Positions 1-7,606 of a DNA stretch of 64,000 bases are shown one piece after another. This stretch comes from JAFCUW01 sp049898325 (GTDB taxonomy: Bacteria; Pseudomonadota; Gammaproteobacteria; Burkholderiales; Burkholderiaceae_D): the NCBI RefSeq assembly GCF_049898325.1, contig NZ_JAFCXL010000011.1:119616-183615 (forward strand). Direction: 5' to 3'. The notes under the pieces are model-generated. The model was not told where the DNA came from, did not search any database, and saw nothing but the letters and a program-made list of their open reading frames with translations. Every line of letters begins with the position of its first letter. The stretch's first letter is position 1. The translations under genes were made by a program, and so were the position numbers.

Positions 1-267
1 GTGATGGACCGCAAGCTGCTCGAAGCGGTGCTGTTCAAGTTCGGTGGCGGCCCCGTCGGCATCGGCAACCTGGCCGCCGCCATCGGCGAAGAGAGCGACA
101 CCATCGAGGACGTGCTCGAGCCCTTCCTGATCCAGCAGGGGTATTTGCAGCGCACCCCGCGCGGCCGGATTGCCACGCCGCTGGCCTACCGCCACTTTGG
201 CGTGGCGGCCCCGCGTACCAGTCCGACGGGCGATCTGTGGGATAGCGTGCCGGAAGCCCAGCAGTAG
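1..267 (+). CDS. ruvB: Holliday junction branch-migration ATPase RuvB, C-terminal end (5' truncated)
   Basis: Only the last 88 residues are present and the reading frame is open at base 1, so the start lies before the window. The visible part matches the winged-helix DNA-binding domain III of RuvB. Landmarks are a DRKLLEAV helix, the GGGPVG turn, and the QQGYLQRTPRGRIAT wing followed by AYRHFG. RuvB hexamers drive branch migration with RuvA at Holliday junctions. The AAA+ ATPase domains are outside the window. The next gene is convergent, 51 bases away. Confidence 0.93.
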   Translation: MMDRKLLEAVLFKFGGGPVGIGNLAAAIGEESDTIEDVLEPFLIQQGYLQRTPRGRIATPLAYRHFGVAAPRTSPTGDLWDSVPEAQQ

Positions 268-318
268 ACGGTCAAACGGCGCCGCGCGGCGCCGTCGTCG
301 TGGCGATGGTGGCGCAGC

Positions 319-723
319 TCAGGGCAACACGCCCGTCGACTCGCGCGGGCGCAGGCGGCGCGCGGTCGAACGGCGGCCGGGAAACACGAAGGCCATGAAC
401 ATGATGGCGGCGCTGCAAAACAGCGGCGCCAGGGCCCACACCGACTCGGGCAGATTGTCTTGCAGGAGGATGCCGATCGAACCGACCATCGGCACCGCCA
501 GCAGCACGCCGGCGAGGACGCGCGCCCGCAGCGAACGCTTGAGGTGGTTGCCGGCCACGCCCACCATCAGGAAGCCGGAAGCGGCCAGGGCGATGGCGAC
601 GCAGGCCATGACGGCGCCGTTAAAATTGATGGCCCGCGTGGGCGACTCAGGCAGCAGGAAGAACGGCGCGCCCATGACGATGGCAACGCCGATCAGAAAC
701 GAAATACAACGAAGAAAAATCAT
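319..723 (-). CDS. small four-helix membrane protein, function unknown
   Basis: A 134-residue protein starting at the ATG at 723, seven bases after a GGAG ribosome site. The frame stays open to 822, but the extra residues look non-coding. Four hydrophobic stretches can be seen, at about residues 3-22, 33-53, 63-83 and 92-112. A basic tail (FPGRRSTARRLRPR) follows, suggesting an inner-membrane protein with a cytoplasmic C-terminus. I recognise no catalytic motif or named family. It is convergent with ruvB and divergent from the YaiI-type gene, with which it shares a 167-base upstream region. Confidence 0.7.
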   Translation of the reverse strand: MIFLRCISFLIGVAIVMGAPFFLLPESPTRAINFNGAVMACVAIALAASGFLMVGVAGNHLKRSLRARVLAGVLLAVPMVGSIGILLQDNLPESVWALAPLFCSAAIMFMAFVFPGRRSTARRLRPRESTGVLP

Positions 724-890
724 GGAGGCTCCAGGCTGCGCTTGCCGCCAAGGTGCATCGACCGGCAGTTTGCTGCTACCGAATAACGATACCACAGCTA
801 GCGGATGTGTTCTTAAAAGCAATGTCTGTTGTGGCTAAAACCAACAGATTTTTGATCAATTTGACAATTTTTTCTTGAGGAGTTACTAAC

Positions 891-1340
891 ATGCAAATCC
901 TCGTCGATGGCGACGCCTGTCCCACCGTGTGCAAGGAAATTTTGTACCGACTGGCCGACAAGCGCCAATTGATGGTCACCCTGGTGGCCAACACCTTGTT
1001 GCGCGTGCCGGGCTCACGCTTCATCCGCGCCGTGCAGGTGCCGGCCGGCGCCGATGCGGCCGATGCGCACATCGTGCGCATGGTGACGCCGGGCGACCTG
1101 GTCATCACCGCCGACATTCCACTGGCCAGCCTGGTACTCGACCAGCAGGGCTATGCGCTCAATCCGCGCGGTGACTTTTTTACCGTGGACAATATTGCCC
1201 AGCAATTGAGCATGCGCACCTTCATGGAAACGCTGCGCAGCGGCGGCGTCGACACGGGCGGCCCGCCGCCGTATGGCAACAGCGACCGCCAGAATTTCGC
1301 CAACCAGCTCGACCGGCACCTGGCCCGCCTGGCCAGGTAG
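891..1340 (+). CDS. YaiI/YqxD family (UPF0178) protein
   Basis: A 149-residue cytosolic protein of the YaiI/YqxD family, whose usual length is about 150. The N-terminus (MQILVDGDACPTVCKEI) is the family hallmark, a PIN-like fold with acidic residues D6, D8 and a nearby Cys. Other conserved blocks are RVPGSRFI, the GDLVITADIPLA segment and the C-terminal SDRQNFANQLDRHLARL. The start is fixed by a GAGGAG ribosome site at 877-882. Members are annotated as possible nucleases from the fold, but I know of no established reaction. It appears to be a single-gene unit. Confidence 0.9.
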   Translation: MQILVDGDACPTVCKEILYRLADKRQLMVTLVANTLLRVPGSRFIRAVQVPAGADAADAHIVRMVTPGDLVITADIPLASLVLDQQGYALNPRGDFFTVDNIAQQLSMRTFMETLRSGGVDTGGPPPYGNSDRQNFANQLDRHLARLAR

Positions 1341-1355
1341 CGCGTCCAGAGCCGC

Positions 1356-1823
1356 CTACTGCTCGCGCAGCCAGATTTGCGAGCGGCCCAGCATCGGTAC
1401 ACCGAGGTAGCCGCGCACATCGAGTTTGTTGCCGCCGTCGATGAGTGTGAGCTTGCTCTTGTAGCTGGTGCCGTTGCCCGGATCGAGGATGTGGCCACCG
1501 CTGTAGGCGGCGCCCGATTTTTTCAGGCCCGCCAGGATGACCATGCCGACGATGGGCTGGTCTTTCAGCGCGCCCTCGCACTTGACGCACAAGGGGTTTT
1601 GGTCTTGTTCCACGGGCAGAAACAGCCGTTCGATTTTTCCTTGCAGCACACCATTGTGGTCGCTGATGCGGATCAATGCGGTCGGCTTGCCGGAGGCGTC
1701 GTCGATATTTTTCCACAGGCCCACGGGCGAGCCGTCGGCGGCCAGGGTGGGAACGGCAGCGCCGGCCAATACTGACAGTATGGCCAGCGCCAGGGTGCAG
1801 CGCACGGCACGCAGTGCTCGCAT
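1356..1823 (-). CDS. DUF2147 domain-containing exported protein
   Basis: A 155-residue protein with a Sec signal peptide: basic start, hydrophobic stretch to about residue 23, cleavage near PTLAA. The mature part begins GLWKNIDDASGKP and ends YLGVPMLGRSQIW, the signature ends of DUF2147. That family is a small beta-rich periplasmic domain of unknown function. Two cysteines (NPLCVKCEG) form a CxxC pair typical of this family. The gene follows valS on the same strand after 23 bases, so it may be read through from valS, although no functional link is known. Confidence 0.85.
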   Translation of the reverse strand: MRALRAVRCTLALAILSVLAGAAVPTLAADGSPVGLWKNIDDASGKPTALIRISDHNGVLQGKIERLFLPVEQDQNPLCVKCEGALKDQPIVGMVILAGLKKSGAAYSGGHILDPGNGTSYKSKLTLIDGGNKLDVRGYLGVPMLGRSQIWLREQ

Positions 1824-1846
1824 CGGTGTCTCCGCAAATTAGCGCA

Positions 1847-4651
1847 TCAAGCCGTTGCCAGCTTGTCGAATTGTTCGCGCAGCTTGGCGATGGTGGCCGA
1901 GAAATTGACCAAGCGCTCATTTTCCTGCGCCACCACGGCCGCCGGCGCCCGTGCCACGAAGCTTTCGTTGCCCAGCTTGCCATTGACCTTGGCAATTTCT
2001 GCCTCGATGCGGGCAATTTCCTTGGCCAGGCGTTCGCGCTCGGCGCCGACGTCGATTTCCACCTTCAGCATCAGCTTGGTGGTGCCCACGATCGACACCG
2101 CCGCCGGCGACTCCGGCAAGGCGTCGACGATCTGCACGTCCGACAGTTTGCCCAGCGCCTGCACGTACGGGGCGAAGGCGGGCAGGGCGGCTTTCGCATC
2201 GACGCCCGGCTCGATGATCAGGGGCACCCGCAGCGACGGCGAAATCTGCATTTCGCCGCGCAGGTTGCGGGTGGCGTCGACCAGCAATTTCAATTGCGCC
2301 ATCCAGGCTTCGGCCGCCTCGTCGATCAGTGCGGGATTGGCGATCGGATAGGCCTGGCGCATGACCGAGTCGCCGTTCGCATCGAGCGTCTTGCCGGCCA
2401 GCGGCGCCACGCTTTGCCACAGCGCCTCGGTGACGAACGGAATGATCGGATGGGCCAGGCGCAGCACCACTTCGAGCACGCGCAACAGGGTGTGGCGGGT
2501 GGCGCGTTGCTGCGCTTCGCTGCCGTGCTGCACTTGCACCTTGGCCACTTCGAGGTACCAGTCGCAGTATTCGTCCCAGACGAACTTGTAGATGGTCGAG
2601 GCGATGTTGTCGAAACGGTAGTCGTCGAACCCTTTGGCCACGTCCTGCTCGGCGCGCTGCAGGAGCGAAATGATCCAGCGGTCGGCCTGCGACAGGTCGT
2701 CCGGGGACGCACTGCAATCCTTGCCCTCGGTGTTCATCAGCACAAAGCGCGTCGCGTTCCACAGTTTATTGCAGAAGTTGCGGTAGCCTTCGGCGCGGCC
2801 CAGGTCGAAATTGATCGAGCGGCCCAGCGAGGCGTAACTGGCCATGGTAAAGCGCACGGCGTCGGTGCCGTAGGCGGCGATGCCGCTCGGGAATTCCTTG
2901 CGGGTCGCCTTTTCGATCTTGCCCGCTTCCTTCGGATTCATCAGGCCGGTGGTGCGCTTGGCCACCAGCGATTCGAGGTCGATGCCGTCGATCAGGTCGA
3001 TCGGGTCGAGCGTGTTGCCCTTCGACTTGGACATTTTCTGGCCCTGGGAATCGCGCACCAGGCCGTGCACGTAGACCGTCTCGAACGGCACCTTGCCCGT
3101 GAAATGGGTGGTCATCATGACCATCCGCGCCACCCAGAAGAAAATGATGTCGAAACCGGTCACCAGCACGGACGAGGGCAGGAACAGTTTCATGTCCGCC
3201 GTCTCGTCCGGCCAGCCCATGGTGGAAAACGGCACCAGCGCCGACGAGAACCAGGTGTCGAGCACGTCGTCGTCGCGGCGCAGCACGCCGGTGACGCCGG
3301 CTGCGGCCGCTTTTTGCTGTGCTTCGGCTTCGTCGCGGGCGACGATGATGTTGCCGGCCTCGTCATACCAGGCGGGAATCCGGTGGCCCCACCACAACTG
3401 GCGCGACACGCACCAGTCCTGGATATTGCCCAGCCACTGGTTGTAGGTGGTGCTCCAGTTTTCCGGCACGAACTTGATTTCGCCGTTCGCCACTTTCTCC
3501 AGCGCCACTTCGGCGATCGATTTGCCGGGGAAGCGGGTGCCCTCGGGCGCCGGCTTGCTCATGGCGACGAACCACTGGTCGGTCAGCATGGGCTCGATGA
3601 CGACGCCGGTGCGGTCGCCCCGCGGCACTTGCAATTTGTGCGGTTTGACTTCCTGCAGCAGGCCGATGGCGTCGAGGTCGGCGACGATCTGCTTGCGCGC
3701 GGCGAAGCGGTCCAGGCCCTGGTAGACGGCCGGGGCGTTCTCGTTGATCTTGGCGTCGAGCGTGAGAATGCTGATCAGGGGCAGCTTGTTGCGCTGGCCG
3801 ACGGCGTAATCGTTGAAATCGTGCGCCGGGGTGATTTTCACGCAGCCCGTGCCGAAGGCCTTGTCGGCGTACTCATCGGCAATGAGGGGAATCTCGCGGC
3901 CCGTCAGCGGCAGTTGCAGCATCTTGCCCACGTGCTGCGCGTAGCGCTCGTCGGTCGGGTCGACGGCGACGGCGACGTCGCCCAACAGGGTTTCAGGGCG
4001 CGTGGTGGCCACCGTGACATGGCCGCTGCCGTCGGCGAAGGGATAGCGGATGTACCACATGAAGCCGTCTTCTTCTTCCTGCGCCACTTCCAGGTCGGAC
4101 ACGGCCGTGCCCAGCACGGGGTCCCAGTTGACCAGCCGCTTGCCGCGGTAGATCAGGCCCTGCTCGAACAGGCGCACGAACACTTCCGTGACCACTTTCG
4201 AGCGAGGCTCGTCCATGGTGAAATATTCACGGGCCCAGTCGGCCGAGGCGCCCAGGCGGCGCATCTGGCCGGTGATGATGTTGCCCGATTTTTCCTTCCA
4301 CTCCCACACCTTCTCGACGAACTGTTCGCGCCCCAGGTCGTGGCGCGAAATTTTCTGCGCGTCGAGCTGGCGCTCGACGACGATCTGGGTGGCGATGCCC
4401 GCGTGGTCGGTGCCCGGCACCCACGCCGTGTTGTAGCCCCGCATGCGGTAGTAGCGGGTCAGGCCATCCATGATGGTCTGGTTGAAGGCGTGCCCCATGT
4501 GCAAGGTGCCGGTGACGTTCGGTGGCGGCAGCTGGATGCTGAACGAGGGCTTGTCGGCGTCCATGGTGGCGGCGAAGTAGCCGCGCTGTTCCCAGGCGGT
4601 GCGCCAGAATTGTTCAATATCGGCTGGCTCGAAAGACTTGGCTAATTCCAT
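1847..4651 (-). CDS. valS: valyl-tRNA synthetase
   Basis: A 934-residue class I aminoacyl-tRNA synthetase that attaches valine to tRNA-Val. The HIGH motif is HMGH at residues 51-54 and KMSKS is at 539-543. The editing (CP1) domain lies between them. The C-terminal end is the long coiled coil typical of ValRS, beginning near DVGAERERLAKEIARIEAEI. The ATG at 4651 was chosen because the conserved N-terminus begins MELAKSFEPADIEQFW; the open frame runs 15 codons further but adds nothing family-like. The gene is divergent from the ANTAR response regulator. Confidence 0.97.
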   Translation of the reverse strand: MELAKSFEPADIEQFWRTAWEQRGYFAATMDADKPSFSIQLPPPNVTGTLHMGHAFNQTIMDGLTRYYRMRGYNTAWVPGTDHAGIATQIVVERQLDAQKISRHDLGREQFVEKVWEWKEKSGNIITGQMRRLGASADWAREYFTMDEPRSKVVTEVFVRLFEQGLIYRGKRLVNWDPVLGTAVSDLEVAQEEEDGFMWYIRYPFADGSGHVTVATTRPETLLGDVAVAVDPTDERYAQHVGKMLQLPLTGREIPLIADEYADKAFGTGCVKITPAHDFNDYAVGQRNKLPLISILTLDAKINENAPAVYQGLDRFAARKQIVADLDAIGLLQEVKPHKLQVPRGDRTGVVIEPMLTDQWFVAMSKPAPEGTRFPGKSIAEVALEKVANGEIKFVPENWSTTYNQWLGNIQDWCVSRQLWWGHRIPAWYDEAGNIIVARDEAEAQQKAAAAGVTGVLRRDDDVLDTWFSSALVPFSTMGWPDETADMKLFLPSSVLVTGFDIIFFWVARMVMMTTHFTGKVPFETVYVHGLVRDSQGQKMSKSKGNTLDPIDLIDGIDLESLVAKRTTGLMNPKEAGKIEKATRKEFPSGIAAYGTDAVRFTMASYASLGRSINFDLGRAEGYRNFCNKLWNATRFVLMNTEGKDCSASPDDLSQADRWIISLLQRAEQDVAKGFDDYRFDNIASTIYKFVWDEYCDWYLEVAKVQVQHGSEAQQRATRHTLLRVLEVVLRLAHPIIPFVTEALWQSVAPLAGKTLDANGDSVMRQAYPIANPALIDEAAEAWMAQLKLLVDATRNLRGEMQISPSLRVPLIIEPGVDAKAALPAFAPYVQALGKLSDVQIVDALPESPAAVSIVGTTKLMLKVEIDVGAERERLAKEIARIEAEIAKVNGKLGNESFVARAPAAVVAQENERLVNFSATIAKLREQFDKLATA

Positions 4652-4811
4652 GGTGTGGGCAGAGTGAAGAGTGAGTGGGAATGCGGAAACGCCCATTATA
4701 GAGGACGCGCCGGCGTCCCTGTCCCGTTGCCAGCGGTTTTCGCGCGGTGGCGCGCACGCGCCGGCCCTGGTCGGGGCCCATCAAATGTCACACAGCCCCC
4801 CATGTAGCTCG

Positions 4812-4817
4812 TATAAT
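4812..4817 (+). promoter_or_regulatory. putative -10 element of the ANTAR regulator gene
   Basis: A perfect TATAAT stands 16 bases before the ATG at 4833 and 34 before the ATG at 4851. No good -35 is visible; the nearest is TGTCAC at 4787-4792 with an over-long spacer. A start of transcription near 4824 would favour the ATG at 4851 as the translation start. Confidence 0.5.
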
Positions 4818-4832
4818 ATTTCCAACCGGACC

Positions 4833-5483
4833 ATGATCGATTCTCAGACAATGAACGCCTCCGCCAGCACCAAACGCCTGATCCTGCTCGTCGACGACGA
4901 CACCTTGTTGCTGCAATTTCTTGCTGAAGTACTCAGCCATGCCGGCTACGAGACGGACATCGCCGCCTCGGCCGCCGAAGCGATCCGCAAGATCGAGGTG
5001 CGCGAGCCTGACCTGGCCCTGCTCGATATTTCCATGCCCGGCATGTCCGGCCTCGAGCTGGCCCGCCACCTGCAGGAGAACACGGGCGTCGCGTTCATGT
5101 TCCTGTCGGGCAGCGCCGACGGCGAGTCGGCCCGCCAGGCGGCCCAGTTCGGCGCCGTGGGCTTTCTGCTCAAACCGATCGACGCCGCCCGCCTGATGCC
5201 GGCGTTCGAAGCAGGGCTGGCGCGCGCCGATGAAATCCGCCAGTTGCGTCGTACCGAGATCAACCTCAACGCGGCGCTGTCGGCCGGCCGCGAAACGAGC
5301 CTGGCGGTGGGCCTGCTGATGGGCCGCTACCACGCCGACCGCAACACCGCCTTCGAAGTGCTGCGCGACCATGCCCGCTCGAGCCGGCGCAAGATCAACG
5401 AAGTGGCCGACCAGTTGCTGGCCGCCGAAGAAATGTTGAACGCCTTGCACACGGGCTTTGCCAGCCGCATCAAGACCAAGTAA
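4833..5483 (+). CDS. response regulator with C-terminal ANTAR RNA-binding domain
   Basis: A receiver domain (residue numbers from the second ATG, 4851: acidic pocket D15-D17, phospho-acceptor D59 in LLDISMPG, Lys in LLKPID) is joined by a short helix to an ANTAR domain. The ANTAR part includes AVGLLMGRYHADRNTAFEVL and ARSSRRKINEVADQLL. ANTAR proteins such as AmiR and NasR bind paired stem-loops in mRNA leaders and prevent termination. This one therefore probably acts on RNA, not DNA. No partner histidine kinase is adjacent. Starts at 4833 and 4851 are both possible; neither has a strong ribosome site. The single-receiver protein downstream may be related. Confidence 0.85.
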   Translation: MIDSQTMNASASTKRLILLVDDDTLLLQFLAEVLSHAGYETDIAASAAEAIRKIEVREPDLALLDISMPGMSGLELARHLQENTGVAFMFLSGSADGESARQAAQFGAVGFLLKPIDAARLMPAFEAGLARADEIRQLRRTEINLNAALSAGRETSLAVGLLMGRYHADRNTAFEVLRDHARSSRRKINEVADQLLAAEEMLNALHTGFASRIKTK

Positions 5484-5584
5484 GCGCTCGCTCTTGACGG
5501 GCAGGCGCACCGGCGAGGCCGCCCCCCGGCCGCGCGCGACAAGGCTAGTTCGTAGTGAAGAGTGATGCAAGGCAACTTTTGCTT

Positions 5585-5590
5585 TATAAT
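5585..5590 (+). promoter_or_regulatory. putative -10 element upstream of receiver-only gene
   Basis: TATAAT in the 255-base gap between the two regulator genes, about 149 bases before the ATG at 5739. It suggests that the second regulator has its own promoter and a long leader. The -35 region is weak. Confidence 0.4.
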
Positions 5591-5738
5591 TGTGCATCCT
5601 CGGCACATACGCCACCGCTTTCCCTGTCAACCCGCCCCACGGCGGCTCCCATTTTTTCGGCCGCCCCCTCCCTGCTGCCAGCCCCTTCCGTTCGGCCCCG
5701 CTCCGCCGTATTTGATCCTGTTTCGCCGGAGTTCCACC

Positions 5739-6143
5739 ATGAGTCTTGCCACCACCGATCTTCACTCCATCCTGTATGTCGAAGATGATTTACATGTCCG
5801 CACCACCGCCAAGCTGGTCCTTGAAGTGATCGGCAATTTCAGCGTGCGCGAATGCAGTTCGGGCCAGCAGGCCTTGCAGGCGGCGGAAGACTTTCATCCC
5901 GACCTGATCCTGCTCGATGTGATGATGCCCGAGCTCGACGGCCTGGCCACCCTCAAAGCGCTGCGCCTGTTGCCGCACATGGCCGACACCCCCGCGCTGT
6001 TCGTGACGGGGCTGACCATGCCGGAAGACCTGGCCCGCTACGTCGGCGTGGGCGCCATTGGCGTGATCGCGAAACCGCTGGTGCCGCTGCGGCTGGCGGG
6101 GCAGGTCAGCCAACTGTGGGAGCAGCGCCTGCAGGTGGTATAG
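5739..6143 (+). CDS. single-domain response regulator (CheY-like receiver)
   Basis: A 134-residue stand-alone receiver domain: acidic pocket in YVEDD (residues 13-17), phospho-acceptor D60 in LLDVMMPELD, Thr in VTGL (residue 90) and Lys112 in IAKPL. There is no output domain, so it probably relays phosphate or regulates by protein contact, as CheY and phosphorelay intermediates do. The ATG at 5739 follows GGAG by seven bases; the longer open frame starting at 5562 covers the leader. No kinase is adjacent, so its partner must be elsewhere. Confidence 0.88.
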   Translation: MSLATTDLHSILYVEDDLHVRTTAKLVLEVIGNFSVRECSSGQQALQAAEDFHPDLILLDVMMPELDGLATLKALRLLPHMADTPALFVTGLTMPEDLARYVGVGAIGVIAKPLVPLRLAGQVSQLWEQRLQVV

Positions 6144-6230
6144 CGTGAGCGGGCGAGGATTTTCGCTCCTGCGGGCAAGCTGAACCCTGTCGCGGTTATC
6201 ATTGTGCCTATTTCTCGACACAGGAGCATC

Positions 6231-7337
<1,107 letters not shown>

Positions 7338-7383
7338 CGAACGCTCCGGCGGCGCGCCCCTGGCCGCGCCACTGTCCTTGCGG

Positions 7384-7407
7384 GGCCGGCTCTTGCCGGC
7401 CTTTTTT
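7384..7407 (+). terminator. intrinsic terminator after frmA
   Basis: GGCCGGC, loop TCTT and GCCGGCC form a perfect hairpin, followed by six T residues at 7402-7407. It lies 46 bases after the frmA stop codon. Confidence 0.85.
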
Positions 7408-7511
7408 ACGCCCCTTGCGCCATCCATTCCCCCTTTTCTCCGTTTCGTCGCAGCGCGCTGGCGGGCCGCCGCACGCCTGGCTATCGTCCATGGGTCGGCG
7501 TGATGAATTAA

Positions 7512-7558
7512 TCTAGAAAAAATCTTCTAGACTTTTCGTTCTAGATATTTTATTCTAC
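7512..7558. repeat. four-unit 14-bp direct-repeat array with TCTAGA cores (putative operator)
   Basis: TCTAGA occurs at 7512, 7526 and 7540, with a diverged TCTAC at 7554, so the units are spaced by exactly 14 bases. The stretch between them is A/T-rich, in contrast with the surrounding GC-rich DNA. The array ends eight bases before the ribosome site of the leader ORF ahead of the M56 protease gene. The palindromic core and helical phasing suggest a cooperative binding site for a dimeric regulator. It is not the TACAnnTGTA-type BlaI/MecI operator. Confidence 0.6.
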
Positions 7559-7576
7559 TTCCATCAAGGAGCCCCC

Positions 7577-7606
7577 ATGCACCCACTGCAAGCGATGATG
7601 CGATGA
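7577..7606 (+). CDS. possible nine-codon leader ORF coupled to the M56 gene
   Basis: An ATG at 7577 stands five bases after a strong AAGGAG (7566-7571) and encodes MHPLQAMMR before TGA at 7604-7606. The stop overlaps the ATG of the M56 gene at 7603 in an ATGA arrangement. The only good ribosome site in the region serves this tiny ORF, so the protease gene may be translated by coupling. The peptide could be a regulatory leader or the remnant of a lost gene. I cannot tell which. Confidence 0.35.
   Translation: MHPLQAMMR

Noticed and set aside
861..866. TTGACA as a -35 box before the YaiI-type gene
   Set aside because: It is only 25 bases from the start codon, and the ribosome site lies where a -10 would be needed.
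1676..4645. 989-codon ORF on the plus strand opposite valS
   Set aside because: It is the antisense frame of valS; its protein is rich in Arg, Gly and His with no family features, as expected from GC-rich codon bias.
7512..7558. BlaI/MecI operator upstream of the M56 gene
   Set aside because: BlaI-type sites are TACAnnTGTA; the array is TCTAGA at 14-base steps and no BlaI gene is nearby.
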